From Hydractinia symbiolongicarpus (Eukaryota > Cnidaria > Hydrozoa > Anthoathecata > Hydractiniidae), in assembly GCF_029227915.1 (NCBI RefSeq), contig NC_079877.1:4652001-4716000 (forward strand): a DNA stretch of 64,000 nucleotides. Reading direction: 5' to 3'. A model generated the notes under the pieces. The model was given only the letters and a program-made list of their open reading frames with translations, was not told where the DNA came from and did not search any database. Shown piece after piece: positions 51,856 through 62,637 of this stretch (its first letter is position 1; each line of letters begins with the position of its first letter). Position numbers and translations under genes: made by a program.

Positions 51856-53610
51856 AAAAGAAGTTTAATCGCCGGCAAACGAAAACCCGCGATTTTCCGT
51901 AAATCCCGGGCTTGTCCCGTATAGTCAAAAGTATACAAAGAAAGTACCCAGGGAGTAAACTCATTTCCCGAACGATTTTTTATATTAATTTTTTACCACT
52001 AAACGCAAGAGACTTGTAGTTTTCAAGAATATTTTCATTTTTGATGGGACGCTGAATAAAAGAAGTTTAATCGCCGGCAAACGAAAATCCGCGATTTCCC
52101 GTAAATCCCGGACTCGGCCCGTATAGTCAAAAGTATACAAAGAAAGTACCCAGGGAGTAAACTCATTTCCCGAACGATTTTTTAAATTATTTTTTCACCA
52201 CTAAAACGCATGAGACTTGTAGTTTTCAAAAATGTTTTCATTTTTGATGAGACGCTGAATAAAAGATGTTTAATCGCCGGCAAACGAAAACTCGCGATTT
52301 CCCGGAAATCCCGGCTTGGCCCGTATAGTCAAAAGTATACAAAGAAAGTACCCAGGGAGTAAACTCATTTCCCGAACGATTTTTTAAATTATTTTTTCAC
52401 CACTAAAACGCATGAGACTTTTAGTTTTCAAAAATATTTTCATTTTTGATGAGACGCTGAATAAAAGCACTTTAATCGCCGGCAAACGAAAACCTGCAAT
52501 TTCCCTAAATCCCGGACTCGGCCCGTATAGTCAAAAGTATACAAAGAAAGTACCCAGGGAGTAAACTCATTTCCCGAACGATTTTTTAAATTATTTTTTC
52601 ACCACTAAAACGCATAAGACTTGTAGTTTTTAAATATGTTTTCATTTTTGATGAGACGCTGAATAAAAGAAGTTTAATTGCCGGCAAACGAAAACCCGCG
52701 ATTTCCTGTAAATCCCGGCTTGGCCCGTATAGTCAAAAGTATACAAAGAAAGTACCCAGGGAGTAAACTCATTTCCCGAACGATTTTTTAAATTATTTTT
52801 TCACCACTAAAACGCATGAGACTTGTAGTTTTCAAAAATGTTTTCATTTTTGATGAGACGCTGAATAAAAGAAGCTTAATCGCCGGCAAACGAAAACCCG
52901 CGATTTCCCGTAAATCCCGGGCTTGGCCCGTATAGTCGAATGTATACAAAGAAAGTACCCTGTGAGTAAACTCATTTCAAAAACAATTTTTTAAATTATT
53001 ATTCCACCACTAAAACGCATGAGACTTGTAGTTTTTAAAAATGTTTTCATTTTTGATGAGACGCTGAATAAAAGAAGTTTAATCGCCGGCAAACGAAAAC
53101 CCGCGATTTCCCGTAAATCACGGCATGGCCCGTATAGTCAAAAGTATACAAAGAAAGTACCCTGGGAGTAAACTCATTTCCGGAACGATTTTTTAAATTA
53201 TTTTTTCACCACTAAAACGCATGAGACTTGTAGTTTTCAAAAATGTTTTCATTTTTGATGAGACGCTGAATAAAAGAAGTTTAATCGCCGGCAAACGAAA
53301 ACCCGCGATTTCCCGTAAATCCCGGGTTTGTCCCGTATAGTCAAAAGTATACAAAGAAAGTACCCAGGGAGTAAACTCATTTCCCGAACGATTTTTTATA
53401 TTATTTTTTTACCACTAAACGCATGAGACTTGTAGTTTTCAAGAATATTTTCATTTTTGATGGGACGCTGAATAAAAGAAGTTTAATCGCCGGCAAACGA
53501 AAATCCGCGATTTCCCGTAAATCCCGGACTCGGCCCGTATAGTCAAAAGTATACAAAGAAAGTACCCAGGGAGTAAACTCATTTCCCGAACGATTTTTTA
53601 AATTATTTTT
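51855..53610. repeat. Mixed satellite units, partly repeated at 7-unit spacing
   Basis: GGGCTTGTCCC near 51,908 and GGGTTTGTCCC near 53,324 each lead into a shortened unit (TATATTA...TTTTACCACTAAACGC), then GATGGGACGC and AAAATCCGCG, at an offset of about 1,415 bp. In between are CCCGGAAATCCC, CCTGCAATTTCCC, AAGAAGCTTAATCG, TTCAAAAACAATTTTTT with ATTCCACC, and ATCACGGCATGG with CCCTGGGAG. Confidence 0.68.
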
Positions 53611-54830
53611 TCACCACTAAAACGCATGAGACTTGTAGTTTTCAAAAATGTTTTCATTTTTGATGAGACGCTGAATAAAAGATGTTTAATCGCCGGCAAA
53701 CGAAAACCCGCGATTTCCCGTAAATCCCGGGCTTGTCCCGTATAGTCAAAAGTATACAAAGAAAGTACCCAGTGAGTAAACTCATTTCCCGAACGAATTT
53801 TTAAATTATTTTTTCACCACTAAAACGTATGAGACTTGTAGTTTTTAAAAATGTTTTCATTTTTGATGAGACGCTGAATAAAAGAAATTTAATCGCCGGC
53901 AAACGAAAACCCGCGATTTCCCGGAAATCCCGGCTTGGCCCGTATAGTCAAAAGTATACAAAGAAAGTACCCAGGGAGTATACTCATTTCCCGAACGATT
54001 TTTTAAATTATTTTTTCACCACTAAAACGCATGAGACTTTTAGTTTTCAAAAATGTTTTCATTTTTGATGAGACGCTGAATAAAAGCACTTTAATCGCCG
54101 GCAAACGAAAACCTGCGATTTCCCTAAATCCCGGACTCGGCCCGTATAGTCAAAAGTATACAAAGAAAGTACCCAGGGAGTAAACTCATTTCCAGAACGA
54201 TTTTTTAAATTATTTTTTCACCACTAAAACGCATGAGACTTGTAGTTTTCAAAAATGTTTTCATTTTTGATGAGACGCTGAATAAAAGATGTTTAATCGC
54301 CGGCAAACGAAAACCCGCGATTTCCCGTAAATCCCGGCTTGGCCCGTATAGTCAAAAGTATACAAAGAAAGTACCCAGTGAGTAAACTCATTTCCCGAAC
54401 GAATTTTTAAATTATTTTTTCACCACTAAAACGTATGAGACTTGTAGTTTTTAAAAATATTTTCATTTTTGATGAGACGCTGAATAAAAGAAATTTAATC
54501 GCCGGCAAACGAAAACCCGCGATTTCCCGGAAATCCCGGCTTGGCCCGTATAGTCAAAAGTATACAAAGAAAGTACCCAGGGAGTATACTCATTTCCCGA
54601 ACGATTTTTTAAATTATTTTTTCACCACTAAAACGCATGAGACTTTTAGTGTTCAAAAATGTTTTCATTTTTGATGAGACGCTGAATAAAAGCACTTTAA
54701 TCGCCGGCAAACGAAAACCTGCGATTTCCCTAAATCCCGGACTCGGCACGTATAGTCAAAAGTATACAAAGAAAGTACCCAGGGAGTAAACTCATTTCCA
54801 GAACGATTTTTTAAATTATTTTTTCACCAC
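53610..54830. repeat. 3-unit tandem repeat (606 bp), two copies
   Basis: Copies are about 53,610-54,220 and 54,220-54,830. They share AAGATGTTT, CAGTGAG with CGAATTTTTAAATT, CGTATGAG, AAAGAAATTTAATCG, CCCGGAAATCCC, GGGAGTATACTC and GACTTTTAGT. The second copy has AAATATTTTC and TTAGTGTTC. Confidence 0.82.
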
Positions 54831-55440
54831 TAAAACGCATAAGACTTGTAGTTTTTAAAAATGTTTTTATTTTTGATGAGACACTGAATAAAAGAAGTTT
54901 AATCGCCGGCAAACGAAAACCTGCGATTTCCCGTAAATCCCGGGCTTGGCCCGTATAGTCAAAAGTATACAAAGAAAGTACCCAGGGAGTAAACTCATTT
55001 CCCGAACGATTTTTTATATTATTTTTTTACCACTAAACGCATGAGACTTGTAGTTTTCAAAAATATTTTCATTTTTGATAGGACGCTGAATAAAAGAAGT
55101 TTAATCGCCGGCAAACGAAAATCCGCGATTTCCCGTAAATCCCGGACTCGGCCCGTATAGTCAAAAGTATACAAAGAAAGTACCCAGGGAGTAAACTCAT
55201 TTCCCGAACGATTTTTTAAATTATTTTTTCACCACTAAAACGCATGAGACTTGTAGTTTTCAAAAATGTTTTCATTTTTGATGAGACGCTGAATAAAAGC
55301 AGTTTAATCGCCGGCAAACGAAAACCTGCGATTTCCCGTAAATCCCGGACTCGGCCCGTATAGTCGAATGTATACAAAGAAAGTACCCAGGGAGTAAACT
55401 CATTTCCCGAACGATTTTTTAAATTATTTTTTCACCACTA
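54830..55440. repeat. Mixed satellite units
   Basis: Three units: GACACTGAATAAAAG with GGGCTTGG, the shortened TATATTATTTTTTTACC/CCACTAAACGC unit with GATAGGACGC, and AAAATCCGCG/GGACTCGG. They continue into near-consensus copies carrying AAAGCAG and GGACTCGG with GAATG. No neighbouring multi-unit copy was recognised and no other sequence is present. Confidence 0.65.
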
Positions 55441-57905
55441 AAACGCATGAGACTTGTAGTTTTCAAAAATGTTTTCATTTTTGATGAGACGCTGAATAAA
55501 AGAAGCTTAATCGCCGGCAAACGAAAACCCGCGATTTCCCGTAAATCCTGGGCTTGGCCCGTATAGTCGAATGTATACAAAGAAAGTACCTTGTAAGTAA
55601 ACTCATTTCAAGAACAGTTTTTTAAATTATTTTTCCACCACTAAAACGCATGAGACTTGTAGTTTTTAAAAATGTTTTCATTTTTGATGAGACGCTGGAT
55701 AAAAGAAGTTTAATCGCCGGCAAACGAAAACCCGCGATTTCCCGTAAATCCCGGCATGGCCCGTATAGTCAAAAGTATACAAAGAAAGTACCCTGGGAGT
55801 AAACTCATTTCCGGAACGATTTTTTAAATTATTTTTTCACCACTAAAACGCATGAGACTTGTAGTTTTCAAAAATGTTTTCATTTTTGATGAGACGCTGA
55901 ATAAAAGAAGTTTAATCGCTGGTAAACGAAAACCCGCGATTTCCCGTAAATCCCGGGCTTGGCCCGTATAGTCAAAAGTATACAAAGAAAGTACCCAGGG
56001 AGTAAACTCATTTCCCGAACGATTTTTTAAATTACTTTTTCACCACTAAAACGCATGAGACTTGTAGTTTTTAAAAATGTTTTCATTTTTGATGAGACGC
56101 TGAATAGAAGAAGTTTAATCGCCGGCAAACGAAAACCTGCGATTTCCCGTAAATCCTGGACTCGGCCCGTATAGTCAAAAGTATACAAAGAAAGTACCCA
56201 GGGAGTAAAGTCATTTCCAAAACGATTTTTTAATTTATTATTTCACCACTAAAACGCATGAGACTTGTAGTTTTCAAGAATGTTTTCATTTTTGATGAGA
56301 CGCTGAATAAAAGAAGTTTAATCGCCGGCAGACGAAAACCTGCGATTTCCCGTAAATCCTGGGCTTGGCACGTATAGTCGAATGTATACAAAAAAGTACC
56401 CTGTGAGTACACTCATTTCCAGAACGATTTTTTAAATTATTTTTTCACCACTAAAACGCATAAGACTGGTAGTTTTTAAAAATGTTTTCATTTTTGATGA
56501 GACGCTGAATAAAAGAAGTTTAATCGCCGGCAAACGAAAACCCGCGATTTCCCGTAAATCCCGGCTTGACCCGTATAGTCAAAAGTATACAAAGAAAGTA
56601 CCCTGGGAGTAAACTCATTTCCGGAACGATTTTTTAAATTATTTTTTCACCACTAAAACGCATGAGACTTGTAGTTTTCAAAAATGATTTCATTTTTGAT
56701 GAGAGGCTGAATAAAAGAAGTTTAATCGCTGGCAAACGAAAACCCGCGATTTCCCGTAAATCCCGGGCTTGGCCCGTATAGTCAAAAGTATACAAAGAAA
56801 GTACCCAGGGAGTAAACTCATTTCCCGAACGATTTTTTAAATTACTTTTTCACCACTAAAACGCATAAGACTTGTAGTTTTTAAAAATGTTTTCATTTTT
56901 GATGAGACGCTGAATAAAAGAAGTTTAATCGCCGGCAAACGAAAACCCGCGATTTCCCGTAAATCCCGGGCTTGGCCCGTATAGTCGAATGTATACAAAG
57001 AAAGTACCCTGTGAGTAAACTCATTTCAAGAACAATTTTTTAAATTATTTTTTCACCACTAAAACGCATGAGACTTGTAGTTTTTAAAAATGTTTTCATT
57101 TTTGATGAGACGCTGAATAAAAGAAGTTTAATCGCCGGCAAACGAAAACCCGCGATTTCCCGTAAATCCCGGCATGGCCCGTATAGTCAAAAGTATACAA
57201 AGAAAGTACCCTGGGAGTAAACTCATTTCCGGAACGATTTTTTAAATTATTTTTTCACCACTAAAACGCATGAGACTTGTAGTTTTCAAAAATGTTTTCA
57301 TTTTTGATGAGACGCTGAATAAAAGAAGTTTAATCGCTGGCAAACGAAAACCCGCGATTTCCCGTAAATCCCGGGCTTGGCCCGTATAGTCAAAAGTATA
57401 CAAAGAAAGTACCCAGGGAGTAAACTCATTTCCCGAACGATTTTTTAAATTACTTTTTCACCACTAAAACGCATGAGACTTGTAGTTTTTAAAAATGTTT
57501 TCATTTTTGATGAGACGCTGAATAGAAGAAGTTTAATCGCCGGCAAACGAAAACCTGCGATTTCGCGTAAATCCTGGACTCGGCCCGTATAGTTAAAAGT
57601 ATACAAAGAAAGTACCCAGGGAGTAAACTCATTTCCCAAACGATTTTTTAATTTATTATTTCACCACTAAAACGCATGAGACTTGTAGTTTTTAAGAATG
57701 TTTTCATTTTTGATGAGACGCTGAATAAAAGAAGTTTAATCGCCGGCAAACGAAAACCTGCGATTTCCCATAAATCCTGGGCATGGCACGTATAGTCGAA
57801 TGTATACAAAAAAGTACCCTGTGAGTAAACTCATTTCCAGAACGATTTTTTAAATTATTTTTTCACCACTAAAACGCATAAGACTTGTAGTTTTTAAAAA
57901 TGTTT
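55440..57905. repeat. 7-unit-spaced duplication (1,418 bp)
   Basis: About 1 kb (55,440-56,485) recurs at 56,860-57,905. Shared marks are CCCGGCATGG (55,750; 57,168), CCCTGGGAG, TTCCGGAACG, CGCTGG, GAATAGAAGAAG (56,102; 57,520), TTTATTATTTC and TCCTGGGC with GGCACG. The first copy carries more private changes (CCTTGTAAG, AACAGTTTT, GCTGGATAAAAG, CTGGTAAACG, GTAAAGTCATT, GGCAGACG). The 56.48-56.86 kb part has CGGCTTGACCC and AATGATTTC with GATGAGAGGC. Confidence 0.72.
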
Positions 57906-59640
57906 TCATTTTTGATAAGACGCTTAATGAAAGAGGTTTAATCGCCGGCAAACGAAATCCCGCGTTTTCCCGTAAATCCGGGGCTTGGCCCGTATAGTCG
58001 AATGTATACAAAGAAAGTACCCAGGGAGTAAACTCATTTCCCGAACGATTTTTTAAATTACTTTTTCACCGCTAAAACGCATGAGACTGGTAGTTTTTAA
58101 AAATGTTTTCATTTTTGATGAGACGCTGAATAAAAGAAGTTTAATCGCCGGCAAACGAAAACCCGCGATTTCCCGTAAATCCCGGCTTGGCCCGTATAGT
58201 CAAAAGTATACAAAGAAAGTACCCAGGGAGTAAACTCATTTCCCGAACGATTTTTTAAATTATTTTTTCACCACTAAAACGCATGAGACTTGTAGTTTTC
58301 AAAAATGTTTTCATTTTTGATGAGACGCTGAATAAAAGCGCTTTAATCGCCGGCAAACGAAAACCTGCGATTTCCCTAAATCCCGGACTCGGCCCGTATA
58401 GTCAAAAGTATACAAAGAAAGTACCCAGGGAGTAAACTCATTTCCAGAACGATTTTTTAAATTATTTTTTCACCACTAAAACGCATAAGACTTGTAGTTT
58501 TTAAAAATGTTTTCATTTTTGATGAGACGCTGAATAAAAGAAGTTTAATCGCCGGCAAACGAAAACCCGCGATTTCCCGTAAATCCTGGGCTTGGCCCGT
58601 ATAGTCGAATGTATACAAAGAAAGTACCCAGGGAGTAAACTCATTTCCGGAACGATTTTTTAAATTATTTTTTCACCACTAAAACGCATGAGACTTGTAG
58701 TTTTCAAAAATGATTTCATTTTCGATGAGACGCTGAATAAAAGAAGTTTAATCGCCGGCAAACGAAAACCCGCGATTTCCCGTAAATGCCGGGCTTGGCC
58801 CGTATAGTCAAAAGTATACAAAGAAAGTACCCAGTGAGTAAACTCATTTCCCGAACGATTTTTTAAATTACTTTTTCACCACTAAAACGCATGAGACTTG
58901 TAGTTTTTAAAAATGTTTTCATTTTTGATGAGACGCTGAATAAAAGAAGTTTAATCGCCGGCAAACGAAAACCTGCGATTTCGCGTAAATCCTGGACTCG
59001 GCCCGTATAGTCAAAAGTATACAAAGAAAGTACCCAGGGAGTAAACTCATTTCTCAAACGATTTTTTAATTTATTATTTCACCACTAAAACGCATGAGAC
59101 TTGTAGTTTTCAAGAATGTTTTCATTTTTGATGAGACGCTGAATAAAAGAAGTTTAATCGCCGGCAAACGAAAACTTGCGATTTCCTGTAAATCCGGGGC
59201 TTGGCCCGTATAGTCGAATGTATACAAAGAAAGTACCCAGGGAGTAAACTCATTTCCCTAACGATTTTTTAAATTACTTTTTCACCGCTAAAACGCATGA
59301 GACTGGTAGTTTTTAAAAATGTTTTCATTTTTGATGAGACGCTGAATAAAAGAAGTTTAATCGCCGGCAAACGAAAACCTGCGATTTCCCGTAAATCCCG
59401 GACTTGGCCCGTATAGTCAAAAGTATACAAAGAAAGTACCCAGGGAGTAAACTCATTTCCCGAACGATTTTTTAAATTATTTTTTCACCACTAAAACGCA
59501 TGAGACTTGTAGTTTTTAAAAATGTTTTTATTTTTGACGAGACGCTGAATAAAAGAAGTTTAATCGCCGGCAAACGAAAACCTGCGATTTCCCGTAAATC
59601 CTGGACTCGGCCCGTATGGTCAAAAGTATACAAAGAAAGT
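57905..59640. repeat. Mixed satellite units
   Basis: The stretch holds GATAAGACGCTTAATG with GCGTTTTCCCG, ACCGCT with GACTGG, AAAGCGCTTT with CCCTAAAT, CATTTTCGATGAG, TGCCGGGCTTGG with CAGTGAG, GATTTCGCGTAAATCC, CATTTCTCAAACG, AACTTGCG with CCTGTAAATCCGGGG, CCCTAACG and TTTTTGACGAGACG. The order partly follows block A (58.1-58.65 kb is like 200-810). Nothing other than satellite is seen. Confidence 0.65.
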
Positions 59641-59775
59641 ACCCAGGGAGTAAACTCATTTCCCAAACGATTTTTTAAATTATTATCTCCGGCAAACGAA
59701 AACCTGCGATTTCCCGTAAATCCCGGACTCGGCCCGTATAGTCAAAAGTATACAAAGAAAGTACCCAGGGAGTAA
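59574..59775. repeat. Truncated satellite unit: ~80-bp internal deletion, only register break
   Basis: A unit starting near 59,568 runs normally to TTTTTTAAATTATTAT and then jumps, through CT at about 59,687, straight to CCGGCAAACGAAAACC of the next unit. The normal TTCACCACTAAAACGC...TTTAATCG part is absent. Landmark spacing across the point (59,472 to 60,000 = 528 bp) is about 80 bp short of three units. All other landmark spacings I checked fit whole units. The junction has little or no shared sequence, as for end-joining or replication slippage; an assembly error is also possible. Confidence 0.85.
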
Positions 59776-61010
59776 ACTCATTTCCCGAACGATTTTTTAA
59801 ATTATTTTTTCACCACTAAAACGCATGAGACTTGTAATTTTTAAAAATGTTTTCATTTTTGATGAGACGCAGAATAAAAGAAGTTTAATCGCCGGCAAAC
59901 GAAAACCTGCGATTTCCCGTAAATCCTGGACTCGGCCCGTATAGTCAAAAGTATACAAAGAAAGTACCCAGGGAGTAAACTCATTTCCCGAACGATTTTT
60001 TAAATTATTTTTTCACCACTAAAACCCATGAGACTTGTAGTTTTTAAAAATGTTTTCATTTTTGATGAGACGCTGAATAAAAGAAGTTTAATCGCCGGCA
60101 AACGAAAACCTGCGATTTCCCGTAAATCCTGGACTCGGCCCGTATAGTCAAAAGTATACAAAGAAAGTACCCAGGGAGTAAACTCATTTCTCAAACGATT
60201 TTTTGATTTATTATTTCACCACTAAAACGCATGAGACTTGTAGTTTTCAAGAATGTTTTCATTTTTGATGAGACGCTGAATAAAAGAAGTTTAATCGCCG
60301 GCAAACGAAAACTTGCGATTTCCCGTAAATCCCGGGCTTGGCACGTATAGTCGAATGTATACAAAAAAGTACCCTGTGAGTAAACTCATTTCCAGAACGA
60401 TTTTTTAAATTATTTTTTCACCACTAAAACGCATAAGACTTGTAGTTTTCAAAAATGTTTTCATTTTTGATAAGACGCTGAATAAAAGAAGTTTAAGCGC
60501 CGGCAAACGAAAACCTGCGATTTCCCGTAAATCCCGGACTCGGCCCGTATAGTCAAAAGTATACAAAGAAAGTACCCAGGGAGTAAACTCATTTCCCGAA
60601 CGATTTTTTAAATTATTTTTTCACCACTAAAACGCATGAGACTTGTAGTTTTTAAAAATGTTTTTATTTTTGATGAGACGCTGAATAAAAGAAGTTTAAT
60701 CGCCGGCAAACGAAAACCTGCGATTTCCCGTAAATCCCGGACTCGGCCCGTATAGTCAAAAGTATACAAAGAAAGTACCCAGGGAGTAAACTCATTTCCC
60801 GAACGATTTTTTAAATTATTTTTTCACCACTAAAACGCATGAGACTTGTAGTTTTTAAAAATGTTTTCATTTTTGATGAGACGCTGAATAAAAGAAGTTT
60901 AATCGCCGGCAAACGAAAACCTGCGATTTCCCGTAAATCCTTGACTCGGCCCGTATGGTCAAAAGTATACAAAGAAAGTACCCAGGGAGTAAACTCATTT
61001 CCCAAACGAT
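59690..61010. repeat. Near-consensus satellite units, GGACTCGG type
   Basis: Most units here have CCTGCGATTTCCCG with CCCGGACTCGG or CCTGGACTCGG, so neighbours 1-2 units apart are very alike (60,530-60,940 especially). Private marks are TTGTAATTTTT, GACGCAGAATAAAAG, AAAACCCATGAG, TTTTTTGATTTATT, AACTTGCG, TTTAAGCGCCGG and AATCCTTGACTCGG. No clear multi-unit order was found. Confidence 0.65.
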
Positions 61011-62637
61011 TTTTTAATTTATTATTTCACCACTAAAACGCATGAGACTTGTAGTTTTCAAGAATGTTTTCATTTTTGATGAGACGCTGAATAAAAGAAG
61101 TTTAATCGCCGGCAAACGAAAACCTGCGATTTCCCGTAAATCCTGGGCTTGGCACGTATAGTCGAATGTATACAAAAAAGTACCCTGTGAGTAAACTCAT
61201 TTCCAGAACGATTTTTTAAATTATTTTTTCACCACTAAAACGCATAAGACTTGTAGTTTTTAAAAATGTTTTCATTTTTGATAAGACGCTTAATGAAAGA
61301 GGTTTAATCGCCGGCAAACGAAATCCCGCGTTTTCCCGTAAATCCGGGGCTTGGCCCGTATAGTCGAATGTATACAAAGAAAGTACCCAGGGAGTAAACT
61401 CATTTCCCGAACGATTTTTTAAATTACTTTTTCACCGCTAAAACGCATGAGACTGGTAGTTTTTAAAAATGTTTTCATTTTTGATGAGACGCTGAATAAA
61501 AGAAGTTTAATCGCCGGCAAACGAAAACCTACGATTTCCCGTAAATCCCGGCTTGGCCCGTATAGTCAAAAGTATACAAAGAAAGTACCCAGGGAGTAAA
61601 CTCATTTCCCGAACGATTTTTTAAATTATTTTTTCACCACTAAAACGCATGAGACTTGTAGTTTTCAAAAATGTTTTCATTTTTGATGAGACGCTGAATA
61701 AAAGAAGTTTAATCGCCGGCAAACGAAAACCTGCGATTTCCCTAAATCCCGGACTCGGCCCGTATAGTCAAAAGTATACAAAGAAAGTACCCAGGGAGTA
61801 AACTCATTTCCAGAACGATTTTTTAAATTATTTTTTCACCACTAAAACGCATGAGACTTGTAGTTTTTAAAAATGTTTTCATTTTTGATGAGACGCTGAA
61901 TAAAAGAAGTTTAATCGCCGGCAAACGAAAACCCGCGATTTCCCGTAAATCACGGCTTGGCCCGTATAGTCAAAAGTATACAAAGAAAGTACCCAGGGAG
62001 TAAACTCATTTCCGGAACGATTTTTTAATTTATTATTTCACCACTAAAACGCATGAGACTTGTAGTTTTCAAGAATGTTTTCATTTTTGATGAGACGCTG
62101 AATAAAAGAAGTTTAATCGCCGGCAAACGAAAACCTGCGATTTCCCGTAAATCCTGGGCTTGGCACGTATAGTCGAATGTATACAAAAAAGTACCCTGTG
62201 AGTAAACTCATTTCCAGAACGATTTTTTAAATTATTTTTTCACCACTAAAACGCATAAGACTTGTAGTTTTTAAAAATGTTTTCATTTTTGATAAGACGC
62301 TTAATGAAAGAGGTTTAATCGCCGGCAAACGAAATCCCGCGTTTTCCCGTAAATCCGGGGCTTGGCCCGTATAGTCGAATGTATACAAAGAAAGTACCCA
62401 GGGAGTAAACTCATTTCCCGAACGATTTTTTAAATTACTTTTTCACCGCTAAAACGCATGAGACTGGTAGTTTTTAAAAATGTTTTCATTTTTGATGAGA
62501 CGCTGAATAAAAGAAGTTTAATCGCCGGCAAACGAAAACCTACGATTTCCCGTAAATCCCGGCTTGGCCCGTATAGTCAAAAGTATACAAAGAAAGTACC
62601 CAGGGAGTAAACTCATTTCCCGAACGATTTTTTAAAT
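61010..62637. repeat. 5-unit-spaced duplication (1,012 bp)
   Basis: About 610 bp (61,010-61,625) recurs at 62,022-62,637: TTTATTATTTC, TTCAAGAATG, TCCTGGGCTTGGCACG, the TATACAAAAAAGTACC unit, GATAAGACGCTTAATG, GCGTTTTCCCG, ACCGCT with GACTGG, and AACCTACGATTTCCC (ACCTACG at 61,527 and 62,538). The copy ends at AAATTGTTTTTTTC, one base longer than usual. Two AAGAAG-type units with CCCTAAAT and ATCACGGCTTGG lie between. Confidence 0.78.

Noticed and set aside
20798-61036. Plus-strand ~65-79 codon open frames starting at ATGAGACTTGTAG as genes
   Set aside because: They overlap the minus-strand frames in the same repeat, and the start is a fixed satellite word present in most units. Length depends on chance loss of stops. 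No sign of coding constraint.
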